Assembly (NCBI GenBank): GCA_024036415.1
Contig: JAMWET010000011.1
Location: 33,501 to 97,500, forward strand
Origin: Prochilodus magdalenae
Lineage: Eukaryota; Chordata; Actinopteri; Characiformes; Prochilodontidae
DNA: 64,000 bases
Reading direction: 5' to 3'
Part shown: positions 35,644 to 47,899 of the stretch, piece after piece
Layout: every line of letters starts with the position of its first letter
How positions within the stretch are numbered: the first letter of the stretch is position 1
Made by a program: the position numbers and the translations under genes
Notes under the pieces: model-generated
Databases searched by the model: none
What the model was told of the DNA's origin: nothing
What the model saw: the letters and a program-made list of their open reading frames with translations, nothing else

Positions 35644-36599
35644 CATGTCAAGTGGCACCAATGGTTCGAACCCACAGTGGCTCTTCTATGGCATTCAGCA
35701 CTATTATGATTTAAGAATGGCACATGATACAGTTCATTCAGAATCTGCTTCGTGTAAAGTCAGCCACGGACAGCTGTTCTATTCTAGGATCAGCCCAGTA
35801 CTCCAATCTCCCCTTTTCACGTTCCTCAAATGAAAGCGCTAATCCCCTTTGATAAAATCGAGTTGGCCTTCATCACGGCATAATAGTCCAATTTAGAGCC
35901 AAAGCGACATGATGAGAGTGAACGGCGGTGAACAAGTGTGGGGTTCAAATGGGTTAGAGCCGTATTATAAGATCTACGAGTATCAGTAGCAGCAAGGCCA
36001 CCGTGAGGCAGGGCCGTGTTCAGCGTGAGGCTCGCTATTATCCAGTCAGATTTCTGTATTTTATGTAATAACAGAATGCAGAAGTTCAAAAGGTAAACAG
36101 CTCGTGCACGCCGTCAGAACACAGGACCTCTACTGTAATCAGACTGGACGGCTGTTATGGGAAAAGCCTATTCGTCATTACCAGCCTATGATTAGTGATC
36201 CATTTCTTTCACTGATGGGGAGCTATTTGCTGCGGCTTGAAGTATTGAGCAGATTGAGCCGTGTTTGCTGTATTGCTGTAAGGAGCAAGATGAATATAAT
36301 CATAACCCTGTAATCAGAGGCACTTGATGAAGATCATCGGTTACACAGGGCTTGTGAGTCATTTGTACAGGCACCCCAGGAAGCCCAGTATAGGCCTCCC
36401 CGCGAGGTCTGCAATTGGAAGCCCTTAAATGGCTACTTATATCCTAGGAATTGACAAAACAACAGCAAGACCTCACCAGCACTGGCTATGACTCAAGTAT
36501 GTGCAGCCGTATGCAGAATTATAGGCACCATTGGTCAAATTACTGTATATGGTTTCTTGGTTACCCAAGTGCAATACGGAGAACACACTCTTACTGCAC
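35644..36599. other. Unique sequence, possible conserved non-coding island
   Basis: About 36050-36330 is unique, AT-balanced and rich in TAAT/ATTA words. It is a candidate regulatory island only. No gene recognised. Confidence 0.3.
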
Positions 36600-37395
36600 A
36601 ATGCGGCTATGTGTCTGATCCACGGTCGTACTGACCCTCACTCCTCTGTGTCTAATCCACAGCCGTACTGACCCTCACTCCTCTATGTGTCTAATCCACA
36701 GCCGTACTGACCCTCACTCCTCCCTGTGTCTAATCCACAGTCGTACAGACCCTCACTCCTCTATGTGTCTAATCCACAGTCGTACTGACCCTCACTCCTC
36801 CATGTGTCTAATCTACAGCCGTACTGACCCTCACTCCTCTATATGTCTAATCCACAGTCGTACTGACTCCCACTCCTCTATGTGTCTAATCCATAGTTGT
36901 ACTGACCCTCTTTCCTCTATGTGTCTAATCCACAGCCGTACTGACCCTCACTCCTCTGTGTCTAATCCACAGCCGTACTGACCCTCACTCCTCTATGTGT
37001 CTAATCCACATCCATACTGACCCTCACTCTTCTATGTGTCTAATCCACAGCCGTACTGACCCTCACTCCTCTATGTATCTAATCCACAGCCATACTGACC
37101 CTCACTCCTCTATGTGTCTAATCCACAGCCGTACTGACCCTCTCTCCTCTATGTGTCTAATCCATAGCCGTACTGACCCTCACTCCTCTATGTGTCTAAT
37201 CCATAGCCGTAGTGATCCTCACTCCTCTATGTGTCTAATCCATAGCCGTACTGACCCTCACTCCTCTATGTGTCTAATCCACAGCCGTACTGACCCTCAC
37301 TCCTCCATGTGTCTAATCCACAGCCGTACTGACCCTCACTCCTCTGTGTCTAATCCACAGCCGTACTGACCCTCACTCCTCTATGTGTCTAATCT
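36600..37395. repeat. 39-bp minisatellite (about 20 units)
   Basis: The unit CTATGTGTCTAATCCACAGC plus CGTACTGACCCTCACTCCT is 39 bp, that is 13 codons, so long frames (36685-36981, 36995-37369) repeat MCLIHSRTDPHSS. Units with CTCTGTGTC are 2 bp shorter and reset the frame. There is no other sign of a protein: I treat it as non-coding. Confidence 0.93.
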
Positions 37396-38638
37396 GTAAA
37401 TGCAGATTTGTGATTATGATCATCAGTAGTAGTATTAATATAAGTATTATTGATGATGATGATGATGAAGAAGAAGAATGTAGAGTGATTAAAGAATGCT
37501 CTGGCACTGCACTCACATACTCTGGCCAAGAGTGGTCAAGCTCTGTGCTCAGAAACTTATGTTCAGAAATGGGTTAGAGGATGGCTAACAGATCGGCTAT
37601 GATCCTTAATGTATCATTGTAGCTACAAGGTGGGCGTTTCTGACAAAGTGGCCAGCGTTTTACATTTTGTGGATAGCGGGTGCCGTCCCACAATGTTGTT
37701 CTTGTTGAAATGCTTCTGTGTTTACCACAGCCCACAATAAAACTTGCAGTGATGCCTTATTTGGTCTGTTACATTATTCCGAACCACGCCTGCACTGCTG
37801 TGCTATTGATCCCATTGCCCAGTCAATGAGCGCTGGGCCAGAATCAATAGCAATGTACACAAGAAACGCCGCTGCAAGTCCACCATTCGAGTTAAGCATT
37901 CCAGACTGGCTCTGGAATGAGGACCCATGTGGCACAGTGATTTCCACTAATAGTCAATATACTGTAGACTGCACTAAATGTACACTGATGAGGGTAATAA
38001 GGCTGAAAGAAGAATTAGGGAATGGAGTTGAATTCAAAATGAAAAATGCCTAGGTGCGGTTTTACGTCCACCCTGTGATTTGGTCCTAGAATGAAATGAG
38101 CTGTTTTCCCTTTTCTTGGTGAGCTCATGGATAGTCTGATGAGCTCTGTTTTGATTGGCTGGTTAACAGCGAGACGCCACAATGATCACATAGACGCAAC
38201 ATGTGGAGTTAGACTAAATAAAAGAGCTTCTGTGTAAACAAGCCCCGTCCTCATACTATTTAGTTAGCTATGCTAGTTAGCTTGCTAGTAGCTAACATTA
38301 TTTATACTAGCTACTGGCTTTCCATCTGGACATCAACACACAAGCTGTTCCTCACTATGGGACTCTCAGTTTAAGATTATCTGCTTCAAATGCCAAACAC
38401 GGATACAATCACACAGCATGGCTGCTACTTACAGGCCGCTGTTGGGGTTGGGATGCTAATAACGGTGGAGCTGCTCCTCTCCTCAGTGTATTAAGGTTCG
38501 AACGCTAAGCAGAGCTGCTCCATATTGTCCAAGAGTTTGGGAAACTGTCCGGAGTGAAATGTACAGACTTAGGAATCCTGTTAAGGATCTAAAGGGCTAA
38601 CGTTTCTGTTCTCCAGCTTGTTTTACATTCCATGAATT
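37396..38638. other. Unique sequence, no gene recognised
   Basis: A short GATGAT/GAAGAA run lies at 37452-37480. A 111-codon frame (37718-38053) has no recognisable domain and is likely chance. Confidence 0.4.
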
Positions 38639-38714
38639 TTCCATTCCACCTTAACTGGTGCCGCAATTACATTCTAGTGCCTGTACAAGCTGCAGGATTT
38701 AAGGTGGAATGGAA
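38639..38714. repeat. Perfect 16-bp inverted repeat
   Basis: TTCCATTCCACCTTAA (38639-38654) and TTAAGGTGGAATGGAA (38699-38714) are exact reverse complements with a 44-nt spacer. It may be the remnant of a tiny MITE; no target duplication was identified. Confidence 0.7.
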
Positions 38715-39131
38715 CATTACATTGGGAAGCTGGTGAATAGTAAGCAACTTCAGCCCGGTTTGAAGATGAACCATGTACCGCTGATGGTTGGGTTCCTTGG
38801 GAAGAGAATGAATAGTTCCATCATTCCGCTCCCCAGCATGGAACGCTAGATTTCTCCACATAGTCCACCATTTTGGTTGGTGTAGCTCCGTTGTTGTGGT
38901 TGTAAATGTTGGGTGTAAATATTAATGAGTCTGAGTTGTGTAACAGTTTAGAATTTTGGAATTTTTGGAATCTCTTTTCCCGCTCTCGTTTGGAAATGCA
39001 GGATTGGGATTTGAAGGAGGAACTGTTCCTGCAGATGGTGTGGTAGTTTAGTGAATATTGTTGACATGACATGACAAACGGCTTAGCGATAAACCTTGTT
39101 CTATCAGCTCAAGAAAGCAAGCTCATCCTCC
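38715..39131. other. Unique sequence, no gene recognised
   Basis: No gene or repeat support. Confidence 0.45.
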
Positions 39132-39182
39132 TGTAACGTTCCATTGTGGAAGTGTTTAAGGTGGACTGCATATGTCACATCC

Positions 39183-39213
<31 letters not shown>

Positions 39214-39579
39214 GTCATGTCCATATGTCAATCGACTCCCCCTCTGGTTACTTCAGGTTATTGCACTGCTCTTCCTGTTCCCCCTGGCTCCACCCACTCC
39301 CACACCTGAAGCTAATCTGGACCTTGTTTGGACTTCCATTAAGACTCCTTTGTTTGCCCTGCTTGTCGCGAAGTCTCTGTTTTCCTTCATGAGTTCTAAG
39401 CTGTGTTTACTTCTGCTTCTGTTCCCTGTGTTTTGTAGTGTTTGTGTTTCGTCTTGAGTTTTTGACCCTTGTTTGGACATGTCTTTGTTGATATCCACCT
39501 GTGTTTTGACCCCTGTCTCCTGGACAAACATGAATAAAACCACTGTGTGTTTGCAACCATACCTCAACCCCCCGTTACA
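39132..39579 (+). mobile_element. Possible solo LTR (Ty3/Gypsy-like)
   Basis: Begins TGTAACG and ends CGTTACA, a 7-bp inverted terminal pair with the TG...CA hallmark of LTRs, 448 bp apart. AATAAA lies at 39533-39538, about 40 bp before the end, in the position expected of an LTR polyadenylation signal. No flanking 4-6 bp duplication is obvious and no internal retrotransposon genes are nearby, so it would be a solo LTR. A (GTCC/GTCT)n run lies at 39185-39212. Confidence 0.5.
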
Positions 39580-40854
39580 GTATAATTCCATGAGTCTATT
39601 TTAATAGTTTGATGTCTTCACTTATATTCGACGGTAAAGCTTTAAGATAAAGATAAACGATATAAAGAGAACCTTCCTTGAGGAGCCGTCTCTAAACTTG
39701 TGACCGGTAGTGTATAATTCAGTGCTCCTGGATTCCCGGCAGGAGATTACATGGCCGTACACATGCATTAGCTGCGTTCCAAGGAGATGCTTCCTCAGTC
39801 CGGCTCAATCGTGCTCCTGCTTTGCAAACAATCCGGTCGTGTTTCAAATAATGCATGGATACATCGCTGTAATGGCTTCGCTGTCAGAACAAAGGCTGGA
39901 GTGAGATTACTTCCCAGCTATGCTTCTAGGAAATAAAACTATAATGGTACCTTCGCTAGCTGCGCGATCCTTATGAAATCTCCCAGCGACGTTATAATGA
40001 GTGCAGGCCATCATCTTTTACAATAATGGAAAAGTGTGCTCTACCATGTAATTCGTGTAACGTGTCTACGGGAGGACGGGAAATTAGACGTACGGAAGCG
40101 GTTTATTAAAACCAGACCTTTTGTGTGAGTCCGTATAACCTGACCTAACGCTTTCAGTGCCGGCCGCTTCTATGGGGAAGAACAAAGACGCCATAGCTCA
40201 GGAAAACTCACAGAAAAGGAGGAGTCCCTCGCTGGCTGACCCGACCCCTGTCGGGAGCGAAAGGGCTCAACTGAAGGGGGTCGATAGGCCCAGGCAAGCC
40301 AATGATTACAGCTTCACCACAGCCCGCGGATCATGAATAATTCTCTGTGAGATCTCCAGCATTGACCGGAGAGCATGCACAAACAGCCTTCACCGATAAG
40401 CGTCTTGGGCAGCAAGCGTCAGTGCACCGGCCCATGAATTATCCCAGCGTTCGCCAATAGCCCCGTCCGCTCTCACCGCCCTCCCACTGCGTGGTCAGGA
40501 GCGTGACATTGATCGGCCGCCCCAGCAAGGAGAAAGGAGAGAGCAGACTGGGTGATTACTTCATCCTACCGGTATGGCAGGTCAAGCAGTGCAGTAATGC
40601 CACTCCCCATGTGGATGGAGCAGGAGAGCAAGGCAGTAGGACTCCGGATGCTGATCCTGGAGAACCCCGCACTGTAGGGTGTAGCTCGGTTTGAGGACGT
40701 AGGAGGAATGTTTCCAAAGCTGATACATTTTAATCGGTGTACATTTGTTCCACGGAATGTCGCGGAACCTTCTAAATGACTAGGCCTTTGCTACGATTGG
40801 GCTATACCCCAAATACACCAAACAAATAAGCGGGGTGTGGTGGCTAAATAGCAT
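39580..40854. other. Unique sequence, no gene recognised
   Basis: No gene support. Parts (about 39710-40140) read like unique, possibly constrained DNA. Confidence 0.35.
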
Positions 40855-41802
40855 TGGTAATGCCAACCGATAAGTTCTCGGTAGCAGTAATGCCAACCAC
40901 TCAGCTCTCAGTAGCAGTAATGCCAACCACTCAGCTCTTAGTAGCAGTAATGCCAACCACTCAACTCTCAGTAGCAGTAATGCCACTCAATCAGCACTAA
41001 GTAGCAGTAATGCCAACCACTCAGCTCTTAGTAGCGGTAATGCCAACCACTCAACTCTCAGTAGCAGTAATGCCAGCCAATTAATACTCAGTAGAAGTAA
41101 CGCCAACCGATCAGCACCCAGTAGCAGTAATGCTAACCGATCAGCACTTGATAGCGGTAATGCCAGTCAATTATTAGTCAGCAGCAGTAATGCCAACCAA
41201 TCAGCACTCAGTAGCAGTAATGCCAACCAATCAGCACTCAGTAGCCGTAATGCCAACCAATCAACACTTAATAGCGGCAATGCCAGCCAACTATTATTCA
41301 GTAGCAGTAATGCCAACCATTTAGCACTCAGTAGCAGTAATGCCGACCAATCAGCACTTGATAGCAGTAATGCCAGCCAATCATCACTCAATAGCAGTAA
41401 CACCAACCAGTCAATACTTAATAACAGTAATGCCAACCAAACAGCACTCACCAACAGTAATGCCAACCTGTCAGCACTCGGTAGCTGTAATGCCAACCAA
41501 TCAGCACTCAGTAGTAGTAATGCCAACCCGTCAGCGCTCAGTAGCAGTACTGCCAACCACTCAGCACTCACTAGCAGTAATGCCACTCAATCAGCTCTCA
41601 GTAACAGCAATGCCAACCAATGGATACTTACTAGCAGTAATGCCAGCCAATTATCACTTAGTAGCAGTAACGCCAACCAGTCAATACTTACTAACAGTAA
41701 TGCCAACTAATCAGCCCTCACCAACAGTAATGCCAACAAGCCAGCGCTCAATAGCAGTAATGCCAACCGATTAGCACTCTCTAGCAGCAATGCTAACCAG
41801 CC
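40855..41802. repeat. 30-bp minisatellite, array 1 (about 31 units)
   Basis: Units of the form TAATGCCAACCAATCAGCAC plus TCAGTAGCAG, exactly 30 bp with point variants only, so frames stay open on both strands (MPTNQHSVAV forward, ALLLLSADWL reverse). These are repeat translations. Many units contain CCAATCAGC, others the variants CCACTCAGC or CCGATCAGC. Confidence 0.95.
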
Positions 41803-43142
41803 TCACAGACTCCCTCTAGCCTTGCAGTCAGGTCTATTTGTGGAAGGGGAGAAAAAGGTAGTGCCCGGTTCCAATTGAACTGCCTCTGGAATGACGACGC
41901 TAACAGCTGGGATTCATGGCCTGCGAGTTTCTATTCATTGTTATCCACATTAGCCATCCCTTTAAGAAGCCTGTCTTCCTCCATTACCTTTATTAAACCG
42001 TAGCTGCTGCCGTATCCATGTGATTTCTCACTGACTTCCGCTGATTTACCACTTCCGCTCTTCCTCATAAATCTCCTTTAAAGGCCCGGCATTAGCTCTC
42101 TGGCATTCATCCGCTTTCCGCTGACTCAGCAGAAAGACAATTATTCCTGTCCCCTAGCCCTTCTGTCTGCTCATATTAGAATAATGTCATCGCTCCGAAT
42201 AATTCAACCGAGTCATTTACCCTTTTGTTTGAATTGGTCCTGCTCTCACTAATCTTTCGGCTTTTGGAGAGCAGGACAGGGCACCCTGGGAAGTAAAGCA
42301 TCCCGGTGTTCCAGGACAGGTTCACCAGGTTCAGAGAGCTGGAGAGTATAACTATAGCCAAGTTACTTTTGCTATTGTTGTTGTTGTTCTTGTTGTTCAG
42401 TTGGCCTGAAATTTGGCTCGAAATCTGAATCTGAGTCATGCCCTGACACTGGCTGTCAGTGTGTGCCCAGGATGCAGGTCTGAATATAGTGTCCCTATGG
42501 ATATTCAGGGTTTCTAACTCCGTGATGATGTGACCTAGGTGAAAGGGAAAGAACACACTTTAGTTACAGTCCTCAGGTGTCTCATTAAGGCCAGCTCCAG
42601 GACTCCAGGCTGTAACCGCAGCCGACAGATAGAATGACACACATGTTCCATGTTTGGCCCCGGCAGCAATTTAGAGGTTGACACACCAACACCAGGCATC
42701 GACAGATCTCCTGTATTTTCCGTTAAGGTAGTCATTTCCCTGTGACTGAGGATCAATACCAGGCCAGGACGCCTTCCTTTTTTAGACAGCCAGCCAATGG
42801 CCATGGAACAGCTTAAAGCCCCAGGGCTTCCCATCCCCCCTTCAAAGGCTTCCCGTCTCCGAGGAAGCAGTTAATGAACGTATCCGAGAGCCGACCACTG
42901 CCTGGCCAAAGGGCACACCGACTGATCCCGGCTAACTTCAGACGCAAGCCTGTATCTAATTTGTTTCAGGTATAGGCCTGTTGACCTTGGATCTGAGACA
43001 GAAACAGTTTGAGGGTAAACCGTTCTGCAGTGCGCTGTGGTGTTCTCATATCTCCAGCTCAGAAAGGAGGAGTGAAGAAGGCTTCTTAATTTTACATTAC
43101 TACAGAGAGGAATTCCACAGGTTTTCCAAAATCTAATGTAAA
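41803..43142. other. Unique spacer between the two 30-bp arrays
   Basis: Free of the 30-bp unit. About 41880-42220 is a CNE-like candidate (CATTAGCCATCCC, CCTTTATTAAACC). No gene recognised. Confidence 0.35.
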
Positions 43143-44220
43143 AGTAATCCTAACCAATCATCACTCAGTAGCAGGGATGCCAACCAATCAGCACTGAGAA
43201 GCAGTAATGCTAACCAATCAGCACTCAGTCAGATTAATACCAAACAATCAGCTCTCAGTAGCAGTAACGCCAACCAATAAGCACTGAGAAGCAGTACTGC
43301 CACCCAATCAGCACTCATTAGCAGTAATGCCAACCAATAAGCACTGAGAAGCAGTACTGCCACCCAATCAGCACTCATTAGCAGTAATGCCAACCAATCA
43401 GCTCTCAGTAGCAGTAATTCCACCCAATTAGCTCTCAGTAACAGTAAGGCTAACCAATCAGCACTTAGTATCAGGAATGCCAAACAATCAGCACTTAGTA
43501 GGAGTAATGCCATCTAAAAAACACTCAGTAGGAGCAATGCCAACCAATCAGCTCTCAGTACCAGTCATGCCACCCAATCAGCACTCATTAGCAGTAATGC
43601 CAACCAATCAGCCCTTAGTAGGAGTACTGCCACCCAATCAGCTCTCAGTAGCAGTAATGCCAACCAATCAGCTCTCAGTACCAGTCATGCTAACCAATCA
43701 GCTCTCAGTAGCAGTAATGCCAACCAATCAGCACTCAGTAGCAGTAATGCTAACCATTCAGCGCTTAGTAGCAGTCATGCCAACCAATCAGCTCTCAGTA
43801 CCAGTCATGCTAACCAATCAGCTCTCAGTAGCAGTAATGCCAACCAATCAGCTCTCAGTAGCAGTAATGCCAACCAATCAGCTCTCAGTAGCAGTAATGC
43901 CAACCAATCAGAACTTAGTATCAGGGATGCCAAACAATCAGCCCTTGGCAGGAGTACTGCCACCCAATCAGCTCTCAGTAGCAGTAATGCCAACCAATTA
44001 GCTCTCAGTACCAGTTATGCAACCCAATCAGCACTCATTAGCAGTAATGCTAACCAATCAGCACCCAGTAAGAGTAATACCAACAAATCAGCTCTCAGTA
44101 GCAGTAATGCCAACCAATCAGAACTTTGTAGCAGTAATGCCAACCATTCAGAACTTATAGTAGGAGTATGCCAATCACCCAGCTGTCTATAGTAGTAATG
44201 CCAACCAACCAGCTCAGCAG
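43143..44220. repeat. 30-bp minisatellite, array 2 (about 36 units)
   Basis: The same unit as array 1, but more homogeneous: I count at least 25 CCAAT pentamers, mostly within CCAATCAGC. Variants alternate between CAGCACTCA and CAGCTCTCA and between GCAGTAAT and CCAGTCAT, giving local higher-order pairs (for example 43261-43320 repeated at 43321-43380). Frames on both strands are repeat translations. Confidence 0.95.
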
Positions 44221-45486
44221 GAATAACTTATAGCCATATAATTTAGGTTTCCAAACACTCTGATTTGATCTATATGCATCTCCAGCACTCACCAAATCTT
44301 CACCAAAGCATCCTACATGTTTCTAAAAGCATGTCCTGGAAATCATTTGGCCCAAAGGTCTCACAGCTGAGAGGTTTGAGAGGCTGATGAGCGCTGACAT
44401 CACAACGAGGACGTTAACGTGTTAGCTTAGGTGCTATTCCCAGGACAGGAAGCCTAGTGTGGCCAGTCGTTCCTCCCGTCTGAGCAGTTTTGTAAAGATC
44501 TCCCTCGTTCTGTCTCTACTTAATATGTTCAGTTATTGCAAAGCCGACAAAGAAGCCATGCTCATTTATTACCACGGTCCGAGTCCCCAGACGGGCGCCG
44601 CACGCAGACGCTAACGCGGTGCCTTGACGAAGCCATCCAATTAAAATTACGGGACATAAATAAGACGTCGGGCCGACTGAGATAATTATGTATTGATTGT
44701 AAATGATGGAAGGGGCTGCTTGTAGATCAGGGAAAAGAGCCCGGAGCAGCACTTGGTCATGAAGAAGAAGGAGTGGAGTTAGCCTAGCCGGAGCCGCAGT
44801 GCTGGGCCAGCAATACGAAATGCAGAGAGCAGCAGTTACTCCACTCCGTCCTGCACATCAAAGAACAATGAAAAAGGCCAGCAGCTCTGCTCCTAACGCC
44901 ACGGCCGTCTTTCTCCCTCTAGTCCGTGCTTGCACACCTTTTCATTTCGAACGTGTCCTTTGAAGTGAGCTAGTTTTGATTTTCCCCCGAGGCTCTCTGT
45001 ACACGATTGAAAGGAGCGCTCTCGCCAGCTTTGCTATGGACAGCGGCCACTTTGAATATACCCGTGCAGAGTCGGTGAACTGCAGGCTTGCGCAACTCCG
45101 AAGGCTTTGGTAACCTAGACGGAGGAAGGCAGCGGAGGGTCAAGAGTCCGAAATCCATTTCCTTTCGCAAATCCCGCCTTTTAACCTCAATCTGTTTCGT
45201 ATAAAAGCCGCTCTGCTGGGCTGAATACGCGCTAGTAAACAAACAGCGCAGTCCCTCCGGGGTGAATCTAAACCCTCGGAGGAGTAGGACATGAAGTTCA
45301 ACCGTGAAAAGTCCAGTTGAGCCTCCACGCTGGGGCCTTTACAGAGATCTCAGGAACAGGAAGGGACGGCACAGTTCAGATCGACCTGATGCATTCTACA
45401 GAAACCGACAGGACCCAAACTTCCCATCTCTGAAAGCTTCCTCACATGGAGTGTGCTATAACATGCCTATACCTCAGCACCTGTAA
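44221..45486. other. Unique sequence, locally CpG-rich
   Basis: About 44500-44740 combines CpG-rich (GACGGGCGCCGCACGCAGACG-like) and homeobox-like (CCAATTAAAATTACGG, AATTATGTATTGATTG) words. It is a candidate conserved island. No gene could be supported in the minus-strand frames around 44516-45328. Confidence 0.3.
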
Positions 45487-45893
45487 CAGCTGGGATTGGA
45501 TTTGGCATGTACTGGACATGTTTCTGGATGTAGGCCAGTTTGTATTAAGAGCAGGTGGTCCAGATTTGGTGGATGCCTTCCCCGTCACAGTTCCGAGGAG
45601 AATTCCCTGTAGACTGGGATTTGTGCCACTGCTGGTAGACCCGTACGCTTCCATGCACCTGCAGATTCAGCTACTTCCTGCACACTATGGTCTTTGGCCA
45701 CGCCCACATGCAAGCCCTCCTTTTAGCCAATCATTAACATCTGCTCTGGAGAGTTTTCCACACATGGAACGAGACATTCCCTGCACTGTAGCACCTCTTC
45801 TCAATCTATGGATCCAGTCACTCACACCCCGCAGAGATTTATAGCCTTATCATCCTCATGCAGCGCCATCTGCAGGAGCCTGAAGTTTCTACC
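45487..45893 (-). mobile_element. Tc1-like remnant, family A, copy 3
   Basis: In reverse it begins GGTAGAAACTTCAGGCTCCT (from 45893) and follows copies 1, 2 and 4 through the helix-turn-helix codons, with a small deletion there. It ends in TCCAATCCCAGCTGTTAC at 45487. This is the most complete family A copy at the 3-prime side. Confidence 0.75.
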
Positions 45894-46479
45894 ATCATCC
45901 TTTGCCCGGTTAACTTGCATAGGTTTACTGGTGGTTTGGAATAGTGAATAGACTAGCCAAATTTGAGTTTCCAACATGGCAACCCCTGGTTCCTATCGCC
46001 ATCACTCTGCAGATGTATCTCCAGATGTTCATGCAGATGTGAGTTTGAGTTTGAAGTCCCTTCTTAAGTGGTTACACTTTGTTACACCAAGGGTTACTGG
46101 CCACACCGCATCATGAAGCATCCACTCGTGTGCCAGTGGACCATGACTCCGAGCGCTGTTCGATTCCTCAGCACGTTATTCGGGATTTTGCCTAACGCCA
46201 TACCGTGACCACAAAAAGGTGCGGTAGATCGCACGTAGCTTGAAATGCGCACCAGTGGCAGCCAGTCTAGATAAACAGCCACACGCTAATGGTTAGTTAC
46301 CTCCGCTAACTTGACTAGCCAGGACTTGATACTGGAAATCGTCTAGTCTGCCTGGAGGTAGCGAACCGATACCGTGACATGTCAGGCTGGATGCTTAACT
46401 TAATTCAAATTATTCAGGAAGAAAATGTGTGGAAATGAACCAGAACCTGGTGTTGCTTGGCTCTCCCAGCCCACATCCA
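45894..46479. other. Unique sequence, no gene recognised
   Basis: No gene or repeat support. Confidence 0.45.
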
Positions 46480-46575
46480 CCTCAGAACTGTCCCAGGGAA
46501 GGCCTCCACCATATCTGACCCAACTGCGAAACTCTTTGATGCAAGAGTGGCTCAATACTGATGTGACCTACATCA
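46480..46575 (+). mobile_element. Tc1-like family A, short 3-prime fragment
   Basis: GTCCCAGGGAAGGCCTCCAC through CTGATGTGACCTACATC matches the 3-prime side of the 3493 copy (about 3810-3890). Confidence 0.55.
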
Positions 46576-46968
46576 TTGATGTTAACCCTCTTTCTGTCCG
46601 CCCTAAAGACCAGTACAAAATGTTTTGGCACCCCTGATCCAGGCCCTTTCTTGGAGCTATGTAGTGTAGCTCCACCTCAAATACTGGTAAACAGTGTGTG
46701 TGTGTGGCATCAGGTTTATGTCTGGTTGTGGGGACCAAAACCTGTTTAAGCACTCATGTTGTAGGGACACATTTCATCACAGAAACATTATAACACATTT
46801 AATGTGTATGTCTCCAGGATAAGGAATTCTCTCATTCCAGAATACAAAAACATAAGTGTGTGTTCTCTCAATGACAGAGCGTTAAGGAATACCTGTAGGC
46901 GTTCTACTCTTCACCTTTCAGCTTTGAGTTTGAATAAGTATATATTTGTGCACTGGCAGTGAGAGTAC
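46576..46968. other. Unique sequence, no gene recognised
   Basis: A short (GT)n lies at 46696-46706. Nothing else supported. Confidence 0.45.
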
Positions 46969-47157
46969 GAGTCAGAGGGAGAGAGACAGAGAGAGAGAAA
47001 GTGAGAGAGAGAGCTCATGACAGAAAGAAAAAATTTAGAGAGACTGAAAGAAAATAGAGAGAGAGAGATAGTGGGAAAGTTGGGACAGAGAAAGAATGAG
47101 AGAAAACGGGGACAGAGAGAGAGTGAGAGAGAGAGAGAGAGAGAGAGGGGAGAGAGT

Positions 47158-47195
<38 letters not shown>

Positions 47196-47253
47196 GAGAG
47201 AGAGAGAGGTGGTGGGAGAGAGAGAGCGAGAAGAGAGAGAGAGGAGAGAGAGG

Positions 47254-47289
<36 letters not shown>

Positions 47290-47321
47290 AGAGAGAGAAG
47301 AGATAGAGAGCAAGAGAGAGA

Positions 47322-47355
<34 letters not shown>

Positions 47356-47388
47356 TAGGGAGAGAAAGAGAGAGGGGGAGAGAGAGGA

Positions 47389-47420
<32 letters not shown>

Positions 47421-47534
47421 GAGATAGAGAGAGAGCGAGAGTGAGAGAGAAGAGAGAGAGAAGAGAGAGAGAGTGAGAGAGAAGAGAGAGAGATAGAGAG
47501 AGGAGCGAGAGAGAGAGAGAAAGAGAAGAGAGAA

Positions 47535-47598
<64 letters not shown>
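46969..47598. repeat. Long (GA)n-rich purine tract
   Basis: About 630 bp of near-pure purine with GAGAGA runs (a perfect run at about 47540-47591) and GGGG, AAAG, CGAG and GTGAG interruptions. It is opposite in orientation to the 25 kb (CT)n tract. RERERE and SLSLSL frames are repeat translations. Confidence 0.95.
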
Positions 47599-47599
<1 letters not shown>

Positions 47600-47899
47600 C
47601 CAAGGAGACAGAAATAGTGTACAGTCGGCAAAGGGATAGAAACAATCACACCATACATACAGTAGAAGGAGAGGATTGTGGGAATGTGGGTGGTAGAGGA
47701 GAGGATTGGTGAGGAAGACACATTGTAATGGGAACAGGCTTTAGAGAGGGAGAAGGATGTGATCCATGGGAATGTGTTTGTTCCTGCAGACACTTCAACA
47801 CTGAGGAGATGCACACCAACCCCCCATATATAATGGTTGGTGGGCCTGTGTTGCACAGAAGGAGGGCATGCCAGGTGCACATATGTATACATGCATATA
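47599..47899. other. Unique sequence, no gene recognised
   Basis: No gene or repeat support. Confidence 0.45.

Noticed and set aside
36685..37369. 13-residue repeat protein (MCLIHSRTDPHSS)
   Set aside because: Direct translation of the 39-bp minisatellite. Units two bases shorter break the frame without any sign of selection against them.
37718..38053. 111-codon frame as a host gene
   Set aside because: No recognisable domain and no upstream promoter-like sequence.
41167..44001. Repeat proteins on both strands (MPTNQHSVAV and ALLLLSADWL)
   Set aside because: Open on both strands at once because the 30-bp unit has no stops in those frames. A leucine-rich minus-strand reading is a consequence of the composition.
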